Shown here: positions 1 through 10,755 of the stretch, in pieces
How the letters are laid out: every line of letters starts with the position of its first letter
Numbering within the stretch: position 1 is the stretch's first letter
Origin: Tragulus kanchil
Lineage: Eukaryota; Chordata; Mammalia; Artiodactyla; Tragulidae
Length of the DNA stretch: 64,000 nucleotides
NCBI GenBank assembly: GCA_022376925.1
Contig: JAIOJX010000027.1
Location: 18,617,471-18,681,470 of the forward strand
Direction: 5' to 3'
Translations under genes and position numbers: made by a program
The notes under the pieces: model-generated
Seen by the model: only the letters and a program-made list of their open reading frames with translations
The model's database searches: none
Told to the model about the DNA's origin: nothing

Positions 1-307
1 ACAATGGTTTATGACTTATGCAGTAACAGATTCCAGGCTTCCTGGTGGCATACATACAGAAGAAGGATGAACCGTATGTTAGATGACGACTCAGAATAGT
101 CACGTGCACAGAGGAAGCGTGGAGCAGGGGTTGTGAGGAGATGGAGGAGGGGCAGGAAGTTGCGGTTCAGTGGGTACCACATTCCAGTTCTGCAAGATGG
201 CAGGAGTTCCTGCGGTGATGATGGTGCACAACATGGCAAATGACCATAGGGCCCCTGAGCTGCACATGTTAAAATGATTAATATTGTAAAGCTCAGTGGC
301 AGGCTTG

Positions 308-450
308 CTCCCTGGGTCGGGAAGATCCCCTGGAGGAGGGCATGGCACCCCACTCCAGTGCTCTTGCCTGGAGGATCCCATGGACAGAGGAGCCTGGCGG
401 GCTACAGTCCATGGGGTCGCAGAGTCAGACATAACTTAGCAACTGAGCAC
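308..450 (+). mobile_element. Bov-tA SINE, 5'-truncated
   Basis: Shows the typical Bov-tA body: a 'ctgggtcgggaagatcccc' block, then the segment reading 'atggacagaggagcctgg', then the 'catggggtcgcagagtcaga' 3' part. The tRNA-like 5' end is largely missing. Bov-tA elements are ruminant SINEs mobilised in trans by BovB LINE machinery; that is family knowledge, not visible here. Confidence 0.9.
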
Positions 451-1178
451 GTATGCAAAACTCTGAGAAACAAACTGTTAAATAGATGTATATCTTTCTG
501 ATGAGTTAGTAGAACCTATAAACTTCACATTAGTTTGAAAGACCACACTAGGACTGTACCATCGCTTAATAAGGCTGAAGCTCCTTTTAAGGCAATGAAT
601 GCTAATTTATCTGAATTCAGATGCTTTATGAATTGATAGGAAAATCTGACTGTGGTTGACAAAGGCAATGGAAAAAAAAAAAACTAGGCATATTTAAGTT
701 TTTATGTAATAGAATGCTTATTATAGGAACCTTAGCATATGTGAAACATCAAGCCTGAGATAACAGAAAATGAGTGAAAAGCATAATGTCTATATTGAAA
801 TTGGTAATGTGAGCAATCAAGCTTCAGTTACCCTTTGGAGAATCACTGTTTTTTTTTTTTTTTTTTTTTTTGCTGATCGGCGACTCACACAGTAAGTGAT
901 GTCCAAACAAATTATCAAATGAGGATAACAAAGGAGAACTTGTTAGTCAGTAGTTAGGTGGTTATAGATAATCAGATGAAATTACACTGTTTATTTTCTA
1001 GTAATGTAAGACAGAGGGGACAATGGACAGACTATATTGAGCTTGAAATATCCTCAGCAAATAGTACATGTGTCCTGGTAGCAAGAGGTGAAGTCTAAAG
1101 TTTAGGTGAGGCTGAAGTGGTAGAAATCTCTCGGTGAGCCAGTACAATGGTTTATGACTTATGCAGTAACAGATTCCA
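451..1178. other. Intergenic, no gene seen
   Basis: AT-rich sequence without a credible coding frame. It holds an A run near 670 and a T run of about 23 at 849-871, which may be the tail of a degraded retroposon. I recognise nothing else. Confidence 0.5.
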
Positions 1179-1345
1179 GGCTTCCCTGGTGGCTCAGCGG
1201 TAAAGAACCCAGTTGCCAATGCAGGAGACAGAAGGAAATGGCAACTCACTCCAGTATTCTTACCTGGAGAACCCAGTGGACAGACGCGTCTGGTGGGTGA
1301 CTGTCCAGGGAGTTGGAAAGAGTCAGGCACGACTGAGGGACTTCC
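1179..1345 (+). mobile_element. Bov-tA SINE, internally deleted
   Basis: Begins with the canonical head 'cttccctggtggctcagcgg' and 'aatgcaggagaca'. It then jumps to the 'ggcaactcactccagtattc' block, so the middle part with the 'gggaagatcccc' motif is missing. It ends with 'gagtcaggcacgactgag'. Confidence 0.9.
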
Positions 1346-1895
1346 ACTTCACTTGAGGAAAATGTCAAGGTTTTTTGGTTTTGTTTTGTGTTTTTGTAAA
1401 TCAGGGGTCTTCCTTAACAGTGAAGCTTACCTTTCTGGTGATGTTTTGTCTGGTTCTACCTTAAAACCAAGATTCAGATCCGACCTATTCAAGTTAGTAG
1501 CAACTTAATGAAAACCAAGTCCTAGACTCTGTGTGGTCCAGCGTGCAGGGGAAGGGGCTGTCTACCATTTTGCTGTGGATTCTGATAATGTAGGCCAGAT
1601 ATACATATACTGTCCTGGGATCTAAAACTTCTCGTCGACAGAACCAGCAGAAAGCTTATCAAAATAAATCCTAACTTCTGGCTGGGGTAGAAGACCTACT
1701 ATGGGGTCTTAACAGAGTCAGGACTGTCAATCACGTCTGGGTTTGGATGTTTGTGTTATGAATTCCAACTCCCGTGGCATGAACTTGGGATAAAAACCAT
1801 TGTAAGTTAGGCGGGTCCAAAACACACAGACCCAGAGAGAAACATAATTGGGGCTGAAATGACGTTACCTATGTCTCAGATGTGTTTTCTTTCCT

Positions 1896-1915
1896 CCCCT
1901 CCCCCACCCCTCCCC
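1896..1915 (-). other. G-quadruplex motif, single-base loops
   Basis: The plus strand reads 'cccctcccccacccctcccc', so the minus strand has four runs of four or more G separated by one base each. Short-loop motifs of this kind fold into very stable quadruplexes in vitro, and the C strand could form an i-motif. It has no visible gene context. The same motif recurs at 2962-2981 through the duplication. Confidence 0.75.
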
Positions 1916-2196
1916 TGTTCAGAGGTAATGCTTTTATTAGATTGTTTCTACTGCCAAGAGACACGGCTACTGTCTGGCTGAATTTGCTGCTTTTCTCTTG
2001 AATTAAAATCAATAGATAAAAGAAAATATCTAAGTCTTTGAAACAAAACAAATGTTATTTTTTTTTCCTCTGCCAATTCTGGGTCACATAATAGATGACA
2101 TGTATTTGCATTTGTGCATATAATGTGTATACAAGGACAGGGGGAGTGTCTTAAAATCAGTAGGTATTGCTTTCTGGGTGTAGAAATGAAAAGCCA

Positions 2197-2326
2197 ATAG
2201 GACTTGACAAACCTAGACAGCATATTAAAAATCTGAGACATAACTTTGCCGACAAAGGTCCATCTAGTCAAAGCCATGGTTTTTCCAGTAGTCAGGTACT
2301 GCTGTGAGAGTTGGACCATAAAGAAG
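2197..2326 (+). mobile_element. BovB LINE 3' coding remnant (dup copy 1)
   Basis: Matches the end of the BovB reverse-transcriptase frame and its downstream region: 'aacctagacagcatatt', 'caaaggtccatctagtcaa', then 'gagagttggaccataaagaa'. It continues directly into an inverted Bov-tA (2327-2395) and is cut by the duplication junction near 2395. It is a dead fragment. Confidence 0.8.
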
Positions 2327-2395
2327 TCTGTGCATGGGAAGTCACTTCAGTCGTGTCTGACTCTTTGCAACCCTGTAGACTGTAGCCCACCAGGC
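2327..2395 (-). mobile_element. Bov-tA fragment (dup copy 1)
   Basis: Inverted 3' part of the Bov-tA that is complete at 3393-3597. It is truncated here by the tandem-duplication junction rather than by a natural end. Bases 2396-2422 are junction filler that repeats part of its own sequence. Confidence 0.8.
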
Positions 2396-2961
2396 CCATT
2401 GGGAAGTCACTTCAGTCACTCTGAGGAAAAAGTCAAGGTTTTTTGGTTTTGTTTTGTGTTTTTGTAAATCAGGGGTCTTCCTTAACAGTGAAGCTTACCT
2501 TTCTGGTGATGTTTTGTCTGGTTCTACCTTAAAACCAAGATTCAGATCCGACCTATTCAAGTTAGTAGCAACTTAATGAAAACCAAGTCCTAGACTCTGT
2601 GTGGTCCAGCGTGCAGGGAAGGGCTGTCTACCATTTTGCTGTGGATTCTGATAATGTAGGCCAGATATACATATACTGTCCTGGGATCTAAAACTTCTCG
2701 TCGACAGAACCAGCAGAAAGCTTATCAAAATAAATCCTAACTTCTGGCTGGGGTAGAAGACCTACTATGGGGTCTTAACAGAGTCAGGACTGTCAATCAC
2801 GTCTGGGTTTGGATGTTTGTGTTATGAATTCCAACTCCCGTGGCATGAACTTGGGATAAAAACCATTGTAAGTTAGGCGGGTCCAAAACACACAGACCCA
2901 GAGAGAAACATAATTGGGGCTGAAATGACGTTACCTATGTCTCAGATGTGTTTTCTTTCCT

Positions 2962-2981
2962 CCCCTCCCCCACCCCTCCCC
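2962..2981 (-). other. G-quadruplex motif (dup copy 2)
   Basis: Exact repeat of the 1896-1915 motif, carried by the tandem duplication. Confidence 0.75.
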
Positions 2982-3262
2982 TGTTCAGAGGTAATGCTTT
3001 TATTAGATTGTTTCTACTGCCAAGAGACACGGCTACTGTCTGGCTGAATTTGCTGCTTTTCTCTTGAATTAAAATCAATAGATAAAAGAAAATATCTAAG
3101 TCTTTGAAACAAAACAAATGTTATTTTTTTTTCCTCTGCCAATTCTGGGTCACATAATAGATGACATGTATTTGCATTTGTGCATATAATGTGTATACAA
3201 GGACAGGGGGAGTGTCTTAAAATCAGTAGGTATTGCTTTCTGGGTGTAGAAATGAAAAGCCA

Positions 3263-3392
3263 ATAGGACTTGACAAACCTAGACAGCATATTAAAAATCT
3301 GAGACATAACTTTGCCGACAAAGGTCCATCTAGTCAAAGCCATGGTTTTTCCAGTAGTCAGGTACTGCTGTGAGAGTTGGACCATAAAGAAG
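3263..3392 (+). mobile_element. BovB LINE 3' region, left part
   Basis: The same BovB segment as 2197-2326, in copy 2. It is interrupted after 3392 by an inverted Bov-tA and resumes at 3598 in the same orientation and at the expected point of the element. 'aagaag' stands on both sides of the insertion, consistent with a short target-site duplication. Confidence 0.85.
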
Positions 3393-3597
3393 TCTGTGCA
3401 TGGGAAGTCACTTCAGTCGTGTCTGACTCTTTGCAACCCTGTAGACTGTAGCCCACCAGGCTCCTCTACGTGGGATTCTCCAGGCAAGAAAACTGGAGGG
3501 GTTGCCAGGCCCTCCTCCAGGGGATCTCCCTGACTTAGGGATGGAATCCATGTCTCTTCTGTCTCCTGCATTGGCAGGTGAGTTCTTAACCACTAGC
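3393..3597 (-). mobile_element. Bov-tA SINE nested in BovB
   Basis: Complete inverted Bov-tA. From left to right it shows the 3' end 'cttcagtcgtgtctgactct', 'ctgtagcccaccaggctcct', 'ctcctccaggggatctccct', and the 5' head 'ctgcattggcaggtgagttc'. It splits a BovB 3' region, so it inserted later. Confidence 0.9.
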
Positions 3598-4013
3598 AAG
3601 AAGGCGGAGCACTGGATGAATTCATGCTTTTGAATTGAGGTGCTGGAGAAGACTCTTGAGAGTCCCTTGGACAGCAAGGAGATCAAGCCAGTCAATCCTA
3701 AAGGAAATCAATTCTTAATATTCATTGGAAGGATGGATACTGAAGCTAAAGTTCCAATACTTTGGCAAAGAGCCCAGTGAGTCGGCTTCCAATGAGTCGG
3801 CTCTGTAAGATAGACTCCCTGATGCTGGGAAAGTCTGAGGGCAAAATGAAAAGGAGGAAACAGAGGATGAGATGGTTGGTTAGTATCACTGACTCAAAGG
3901 ACATGAGGCTGAGCAAACTCCGAGATTTAATGAAGGACAGGGAAGCCTGGTGTGCTGCAGTCCATGGGGCTGCAGAGAGTCAGACATGACTGAGTGACTG
4001 AACAACAGCAATG
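3598..4013 (+). mobile_element. BovB LINE 3' end, right part
   Basis: Continues the BovB 3' region: 'ggagaagactcttgagagtc', 'caaggagatcaagccagtca', 'gatgctgggaaagtctgagg', 'cagaggatgagatggttgg', and the terminal Bov-tA-like tail 'gagtcagacatgactgagtg'. The shared tail is how Bov-tA uses BovB machinery (family knowledge). Left end of duplication 4011-6240 falls at its terminus. Confidence 0.9.
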
Positions 4014-4221
4014 GGAATATGGGTGAGTGTGAAAAAAGACTTTCCTTTGGTATCAGAGTCAGGAGCAGGCTCGTCTTGACTGACCACTGCTTGACGCTCA
4101 CCTCTGCTGCACACAGGCTCCTAGCCCGCTCTGTCATTCGACTTTATCACTGACCTACTGGATTCTTGAAAACAGTCATCTCTTAGTGCCCAAGGAGAAT
4201 TTAGATAGCATCGCTCACTTC

Positions 4222-4330
4222 TTTTTAAAGGTAGGAAAGTGAAGACTTGAGACATGAAATCACCATTCCATCTGTATTCAAAGTCCCCCAGCTAAGCCAC
4301 AGCCCCGGCAGGAGTCCTCGGGCTTGTGTA
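4222..4330 (-). mobile_element. Possible MIR fragment
   Basis: Order of weak MIR-like words in inverted orientation: 'aggaaagtgaagacttgaga' followed by 'cccagctaagccacagccc'. Strongly diverged. Repeated at about 5334-5442 through the duplication. Confidence 0.4.
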
Positions 4331-4562
4331 TTCATCAGCACACTGGGTTACAGACGCCATCAGCACTTCAGTGATCTGACCAAGGGGTCACTCGAGGCCA
4401 TCCTGGCCCTTTCTTCTAAGTAAAACTGAGAGGAAGGACATTTTTAGACCCAGGGACAAACCTCTTCTAAGTCATCAGATTCTTAGGGTGGGTGGTCATC
4501 AGAGTTGTGTTATTGTCTTGGTTTTCTCTTTGCCAACTTCTTGACAATTACCTTTCACCCTG

Positions 4563-4774
4563 GGGCTTCCCCGCTGGCTTAGCGGTAAAGAATCCACCTA
4601 CAATGCAGGGCACAGGGGTCCTGTCTCTGGACTGGGAAGATCCCCTAGAGAAGGGAATTGCAGCCCAGTCCCGTATTCTTGTCTGAGAACCCCATGGACC
4701 GAGGAGCCTGATGGGCGGCAGTCCACGGGGCTGCAAAAGAGTCGGACGCGACTGAGCGACTAAAGAACAGCAAC
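4563..4774 (+). mobile_element. Bov-tA SINE (dup copy 1)
   Basis: Near full-length: head 'cttccccgctggcttagcgg', 'aaagaatccacctacaatgc', 'gggaagatcccctagagaag', and tail 'gagtcggacgcgactgagcg'. It retains several CpGs, which suggests a fairly young insertion. Confidence 0.92.
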
Positions 4775-5674
4775 CACAGAACGTGTGCACTAAGACAGTA
4801 AGTTGACTTGTCTGAGGATTTCTGACTTGACAGTAGCACAGCTCTGAGCATCATCAGTGACGGAACAGCAGCCTTTTATACGAAAATCGCTTCTGCTTTG
4901 TCTGCGTTTGTCCTTGAGTTTCCACCACTGACCACGAACTTTGCATTGAACTGCAGTCCATGGTTCATTATGATTTTTTTATTATTATTTATATGAAAAA
5001 GGCATAGTATTTTGGACATTCACAGGTCATGAATTTTATCTGATCTTTAAACAATTTCATTGTAATTAGGTGACTGCTGAGAGGGTAGAGCTGAAACCTG
5101 GGCTTATGCCAAAGACATCTGCTATGGGAATATGGGTGAGTGTGAAAAAGACTTTCCTTTGGTATCAGAGTCAGGAGCAGGCTCGTCTTGACTGACCACT
5201 GCTTGACGCTCACCTCTGCTGCACACAGGCTCCTAGCCCGCTCTGTCATTCGACTTTATCACTGACCTACTGGATTCTTGAAAACAGTCATCTCTTAGTG
5301 CCCAAGGAGAATTTAGATAGCATCGCTCACTTCTTTTTAAAGGTAGGAAAGTGAAGACTTGAGACATGAAATCACCATTCCATCTGTATTCAAAGTCCCC
5401 CAGCTAAGCCACAGCCCCGGCAGGAGTCCTCGGGCTTGTGTATTCATCAGCACACTGGGTTACAGACGCCATCAGCACTTCAGTGATCTGACCAAGGGGT
5501 CACTCGAGGCCATCCTGGCCCTTTCTTCTAAGTAAAACTGAGAGGAAGGACATTTTTAGACCCAGGGACAAACCTCTTCTAAGTCATCAGATTCTTAGGG
5601 TGGGTGGTCATCAGAGTTGTGTTATTGTCTTGGTTTTCTCTTTGCCAACTTCTTGACAATTACCTTTCACCCTG

Positions 5675-5886
5675 GGGCTTCCCCGCTGGCTTAGCGGTAA
5701 AGAATCCACCTACAATGCAGGGCACAGGGGTCCTGTCTCTGGACTGGGAAGATCCCCTAGAGAAGGGAATTGCAGCCCAGTCCCGTATTCTTGTCTGAGA
5801 ACCCCATGGACCGAGGAGCCTGATGGGCGGCAGTCCACGGGGCTGCAAAAGAGTCGGACGCGACTGAGCGACTAAAGAACAGCAAC
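5675..5886 (+). mobile_element. Bov-tA SINE (dup copy 2)
   Basis: Identical by eye to the element at 4563-4774 and carried by the duplication, so it is not an independent insertion. Confidence 0.92.
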
Positions 5887-6240
5887 CACAGAACGTGTGC
5901 ACTAAGACAGTAAGTTGACTTGTCTGAGGATTTCTGACTTGACAGTAGCACAGCTCTGAGCATCATCAGTGACGGAACAGCAGCCTTTTATACGAAAATC
6001 GCTTCTGCTTTGTCTGCGTTTGTCCTTGAGTTTCCACCACTGACCACGAACTTTGCATTGAACTGCAGTCCATGGTTCATTATGATTTTTTTATTATTAT
6101 TTATATGAAAAAGGCATAGTATTTTGGACATTCACAGGTCATGAATTTTATCTGATCTTTAAACAATTTCATTGTAATTAGGTGACTGCTGAGAGGGTAG
6201 AGCTGAAAAGTAAACCTGGGCTTCGTCGATGCCAAAGACA

Positions 6241-6586
6241 GTTCTTTCTCCGCCACGCTGCGCGGCTTCCAGAAGGGCTCTTCCTCAGGGACTATCCATT
6301 AGTGCCCTTAACCTGCCCAGTAAAGCACCACCTTCCAGTCGTGGCGCTCATTAACACTAATCTTCCTCCCTCTTATGACCGAGGAGAGTTTAAGGTGCCC
6401 TCTTGTGAGGATTCTTTTTCTGTGAGGAAAGCAAATTGTCTCCAAAAGGATGAATGGATGCCGAGTGGAGCTTTGTTCTCATAGGCTTTAAGGTTTCTCG
6501 TTACCTACGTTACACAGAGTGTTCCCGCCCGCCCCCAAAATTCTTTCCCAAAACACTTGGTTACCTTACCAATAAGACCGCGGCAG
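6241..6586. other. Single-copy DNA, no gene seen
   Basis: Moderately GC-rich sequence with a 100-codon open frame starting at 6182 on the plus strand. I recognise no protein family and no splice context. Duplicated at 7362-7707. Confidence 0.4.
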
Positions 6587-6878
6587 GACCTGCCTGGTGG
6601 TCCAGTGGTAAAGAATCCGCCTGCCAGTGCAGGACACACGGCTTTACCCTGGGTCAGTGAAGATGCCACATGCCTTAGGGCAGCGAAGCCCAGTAAGTGC
6701 AACTAGGGAAGCCCCCGTGCCCTAGGGTCCGTGCTCTGAAGCGAGAGAAGCCACAGCCTGAGAAGTCCAAGCACGGCGGCTAGAGAGCAGCGCCTGCCTG
6801 CGACCACGAGAGACGGCCTGTGCAGCAGTGATGACCCAGCACAGCCCAAAATAACAACATCATAGTATTTTAAAACTA
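6587..6878 (+). mobile_element. CHR-type SINE (dup copy 1)
   Basis: The tRNA-derived head 'ctggtggtccagtggtaaag' is followed by a body of CHR type: 'ccacatgccttagggcagcg', 'ccgtgctctgaagcgagaga', 'gaccacgagagacggcctg', and an A-rich end. CHR SINEs are shared by ruminants, whales and hippos (family knowledge). Confidence 0.8.
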
Positions 6879-7707
6879 AAAAAAAACTGAGATAAAGTTT
6901 AATGGATTCAAATCATCATGCTGAACTCGGAGTTAGCTTGGAACGAGGAACACATTTGCAGTTTATTCAGTCTCTCTCCCAGCTCAGCTCTTCCGTTTCT
7001 ACTCGCCCCGCGTGGAAACCACGTGAACGGTGGATTCCGTAATAACGAGAGACACACGGTGCAAAGATAAAAATCTAGTTCTTGCAGTTTCAACCACTGA
7101 CCACGAACCCCTTTACGAAAATCGCTTCTGCTTTGTCTGCGTTGTCCTTGAGTTTCACCACTGACCACGAACTTTGCATTGAACTGCAGTCCATGGTTCA
7201 TTATGATTTTTTTATTATTATTTATATGAAAAAGGCATAGTATTTTGGACATTCACAGGTCATGAATTTTATCTGATCTTTAAACAATTTCATTGTAATT
7301 AGGTGACTGCTGAGAGGGTAGAGCTGAAAAGTAAACCTGGGCTTCGTCGATGCCAAAGACAGTTCTTTCTCCGCCACGCTGCGCGGCTTCCAGAAGGGCT
7401 CTTCCTCAGGGACTATCCATTAGTGCCCTTAACCTGCCCAGTAAAGCACCACCTTCCAGTCGTGGCGCTCATTAACACTAATCTTCCTCCCTCTTATGAC
7501 CGAGGAGAGTTTAAGGTGCCCTCTTGTGAGGATTCTTTTTCTGTGAGGAAAGCAAATTGTCTCCAAAAGGATGAATGGATGCCGAGTGGAGCTTTGTTCT
7601 CATAGGCTTTAAGGTTTCTCGTTACCTACGTTACACAGAGTGTTCCCGCCCCGCCCCAAACTTCTTTCCCAAAACACTTGGTTACCTTACCAATAAGACT
7701 GCGGCAG

Positions 7708-7999
7708 GACCTGCCTGGTGGTCCAGTGGTAAAGAATCCGCCTGCCAGTGCAGGACACACGGCTTTACCCTGGGTCAGTGAAGATGCCACATGCCTTAGG
7801 GCAGCGAAGCCCAGTAAGTGCAACTAGGGAAGCCCCCGTGCCCTAGGGTCCGTGCTCTGAAGCGAGAGAAGCCACAGCCTGAGAAGTCCAAGCACGGCGG
7901 CTAGAGAGCAGCGCCTGCCTGCGACCACGAGAGACGGCCTGTGCAGCAGTGATGACCCAGCACAGCCCAAAATAACAACATCATAGTATTTTAAAACTA
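7708..7999 (+). mobile_element. CHR-type SINE (dup copy 2)
   Basis: Same element as 6587-6878, repeated by the tandem duplication. Confidence 0.8.
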
Positions 8000-8345
8000 A
8001 AAAAAAACTGAGATAAAGTTTAATGGATTCAAATCATCATGCTGAACTCGGAGTTAGCTTGGAACGAGGAACACATTTGCAGTTTATTCAGTCTCTCTCC
8101 CAGCTCAGCTCTTCCGTTTCTACTCGCCCCGCGTGGAAACCACGTGAACGGTGGATTCCGTAATAACGAGAGACACACGGTGCAGGATAGATTTGATCTG
8201 AGACAGACCACAGAGCAAAATCGAAGGCAACGACCACTTGCCAGCCCTCAATGCCTTGAGGAAATGTTGGCTAATGCTGTCCTGCTCTCGTCTGGGATAG
8301 GACAGGGCAGGCATGCCTGATAATCCACACCACAGACCCGAAGTC

Positions 8346-8450
8346 CTCCGGGACATTTTCTTTCCTTCCTCATTCCCTTCCTCCCTCGGCCCTGTCTCTC
8401 CATTCCTGCACCCCTCTGTTTCTTCCTCTGTCTGTCTCCTCTCTTTCGCG
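8346..8450. repeat. Polypyrimidine-rich tract
   Basis: About 100 bases dominated by C and T on the plus strand with scattered interruptions. Imperfect, so only weakly suited to triplex formation. Confidence 0.55.
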
Positions 8451-9209
8451 CACACACGCCGACTCAGTCTCATTGCACTCCTCATTATATTCCAGTTGGC
8501 TCCAGGCTTTTATGAATTACATGTTTATTTTGTCTTCTTGACTGATATTTCCTCATGTCTGAGTATTGTGCCTCTAGGAAGGAAAGCTTATATTTTTTCT
8601 TAAGGAGAGCTTTTCTAATATTCTTGCCAAAAATAAAGTGGCTTAAAAGGAAAGGACATAGGGTTCTTCCTTTGGAAAGGCAGTAATTTCGAACAATTTT
8701 ATTCCTAACAATTTCTTTGAGCAAGTTTTCTAAAGGAGCTGTAAGACCACAGTTGAATCAGATCAGAGAAGACAGATGGAAACGGTTGTGACCAGGGAGC
8801 AGATGGTCAGGCAGAGGCTCTGGTACCACTGGATAGGTGGGCACTGCTAGGCCATCAGGCTTGTTATCCATTTTACACACTGGCAGCCAACAGACTGGAT
8901 TGGGGTTGGGGTCATCTTAAACCCAGATATGTTTACAAGATACAAACTTCAGATAATTAAAAAGGAACACTCTTTCAAATATTCTTAAAAGCAAGTATTT
9001 CAACTATTCTTACCCATGTATACCTGATATGCTCTATTTAAAATGATGTTTTATCTATTTAAGCAATGTCTGGTAGTACTCCTACTTGCAGGTAAATGAC
9101 CAGAAGTTTGTTCCTGAAATTGCATATTCCTAAAAGTAATACATCTATTTGAAAATATGATTTATGATCAAAATTTCCAGTTACTTCTCCCTCTTTCATT
9201 TCCCCACAC

Positions 9210-9243
9210 TTGTGTGTGTGTGTGTGTGTGTCTGTGTGTGTGT
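9210..9243. repeat. (TG)n microsatellite
   Basis: About sixteen TG units with one TC interruption. Single copy in the window, not in a duplicated block. Confidence 0.95.
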
Positions 9244-9602
9244 TTTCAACCTAATTTCCTATCAGTATTTCATTTGATCTGTAGTTCAGTTCATTTAAAA
9301 AGACAACTGAATCCATGGGAAACTATTTTCAGAGGTTTTAGGGAGCACCAACTAACTGATGAGTAAATATCAGTGAAATTTTGTTGGAGTCTGCCTTCTG
9401 TGAACACTTGGAAAATGTCAGTTTTTCTTCTGCATTTTTTTTCCGATTAGACATTGTGGCTTGAGCTTGATTCCAAGCAATGAGGCTATTAAATGATGTG
9501 GGAAACAGATCTCTTGAAAAGAAGGGTGTAAGAAATTTGGGTCCTGAAAAATTGTAATGGATTACATGGACCATGAATTCAAAATATACATTTGTAACTG
9601 AA

Positions 9603-10105
9603 CGTGGGGTCCCGCTGCTTGCTGCTCAAAAGCCAATAAGGAGACCAGGTTGGTGAAAAGAAGGGGTTGCTTTACTTTGGAGCCCAGCAACTGGGGAGGG
9701 GGTGCATGGTGGACTCCTGTCCAAATGCCAACCCGCACCCCAAGGCACACACTGACACTGTGTACAAAAGCAAGAGCTTTGATAAACCAACAGAGGGGCT
9801 AATGCAGAAACGGCACACTTCAGGTTCGATGGTCCTGTGCAACTGGTCCTCAGTGGTCTGACTGGCGTCATCTGGGTTATTTCTAGAACAGTTAATTTTC
9901 AGCTCCAGGATCAGTCTGCTCCCATTTCCCTCAGGTCAGTTCTCGGGATTGTGGCCGCTTGTGCCATGACTCTGGTCTGGTCATCAGGTAGCTAACTTCC
10001 TTCCCCAGATGGTTCAGTGTCTGTAATGCAGCTCCCAGGCTATGGCTCAGAATATTACCTACAGCCCTGGAGGAGGCGCTAAAGGTCCCTGACTATGCTT
10101 AATGA
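9603..10105. mobile_element. Possible LTR-like ruminant repeat
   Basis: The block from 'ggggtcccgctgcttgctgc' to about 'gactatgcttaatgatgg' has the look of a dispersed ruminant repeat I have seen with retroviral-type LTRs. I see no clear TG...CA ends, primer-binding site or internal genes, so the class is uncertain and nothing is intact. Confidence 0.35.
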
Positions 10106-10528
10106 TGGCTTCATTACTCTTTCGTCTCTTTTGTTTTCCTTTGTTTCAGCGTCTTCTAACTTTTCTGATCAGATGTATCCTTTGCTTACATTTTTCTACA
10201 GATGAAAGGAAGGCAGGGAGAGGACATGGGGCAAGGACCAGAGAGTCTTGGTCTGTTTCCGACTCACCTGGCCCGCACCCCCTGTATCTTCTCTTTGGTG
10301 ATACAACTGTTTGTCTTCTCTGATTGGCTTTTGGTAGAGAAATCACGACTAGAAAAAAAAAAAGCTGCCTTTATGCCTTTATTAGCAATCAGTGCTTTTA
10401 AATATAATTTCCTCTGAAATTCTCTGGCAGTAGATCCATATTTATCTTTTAGAGAGTAAGTTCATCTTTAAGCAGGGTAATAATTCCACAATTTCTGTGG
10501 AATTGGCTGTATATATTTTGCTTTATCA
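10106..10528. other. Single-copy DNA, no gene seen
   Basis: Short open frames on both strands overlap in this stretch, none recognisable. Contains an A run near 10353. Confidence 0.4.
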
Positions 10529-10755
10529 GACTTCTCAGGTGGAGATAGTGATAAAGAACCCCGCCCCCCCTGCCAATGCAGGAGACTTAAGAGTCATAGG
10601 CTCAGTCCCTGGGTGGGGAAGATCCCCTGGAGGAGGGCATGGCTACCCACTCCAGTGTTCTTGTCTGGAGAATCCCGTGGACAGAGGAGCCTGGCGGGCC
10701 ACGGGCCACAGGGCTGCAGAGAGTCAGACACGACTGAAGTAACTCAGCACAACAC
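10529..10755 (+). mobile_element. Bov-tA SINE
   Basis: Complete: degraded head 'cttctcaggtggagatagtg', 'tgccaatgcaggagac', 'gggaagatcccctggaggag', 'gtggacagaggagcctggcg', and tail 'gagtcagacacgactgaagt'. The duplication that follows starts inside it at about 10646. Confidence 0.92.

Larger units (their letters stand above)
1..1190. repeat. Tandem duplication, cut by left edge
   Basis: The first 40 or so bases recur at 1144 onward (offset 1143). They then diverge near position 48, where the left copy runs into unrelated sequence. I read this as the tail of a first copy that lies mostly left of the window, with the second copy ending near 1190. The offset matches the 15 complete pairs further right. 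Probable unmerged assembly overlap. Confidence 0.7.
1355..3461. repeat. Tandem duplication, ~1.04 kb unit
   Basis: Copy 1 is 1355-2395 and copy 2 is 2423-3461, offset 1068 falling to 1066 after two homopolymer differences near 1551/2618. Outside the copies the sequence is unrelated. Both carry the same single-copy DNA, the 3' part of a BovB element and the start of an inverted Bov-tA; copy 1 breaks off inside the SINE while copy 2 continues through it. Probable unmerged contig overlap. Confidence 0.92.
4011..6240. repeat. Tandem duplication, ~1.11 kb unit
   Basis: Copy 1 is 4011-5117 and copy 2 is 5124-6240, offset 1113/1112. The last 20-30 bases of copy 1 carry several small deletions relative to copy 2, for example 'ctgaaacctgggcttatgcc' against a longer form at 6203. 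Copy 2 overlaps the first copy of the next pair, so 4873-5117 is present three times. Confidence 0.92.
5985..8184. repeat. Tandem duplication, ~1.08 kb unit
   Basis: Copy 1 is 5985-7063 and copy 2 is 7110-8184, offset 1123 falling to 1121. The start of copy 2 has lost single bases from homopolymers ('ctgcgttgtccttgag', 'gtttcaccactg'), while copy 1 has the longer runs. The 46 bases between the copies contain an imperfect extra piece of the same sequence ('accactgaccacgaac' near 7094). Confidence 0.92.
8185..9602. other. Single-copy DNA, no gene seen
   Basis: No recognisable gene. 8346-8450 is strongly pyrimidine-rich (C/T runs with few purines). 9210-9243 is a TG microsatellite. Open frames here are short and cross low-complexity sequence. 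Confidence 0.5.

Noticed and set aside
1948..3385. Repeated 123-codon minus-strand frames
   Set aside because: Antisense to BovB and neighbouring non-coding DNA; the repetition is due only to the duplication.
3263..4013. Active BovB LINE
   Set aside because: Only the last few hundred bases are present and they are split by a SINE.
9603..10105. Intact endogenous retrovirus
   Set aside because: At most a solitary LTR-like piece; no gag, pol or env-like frames nearby.
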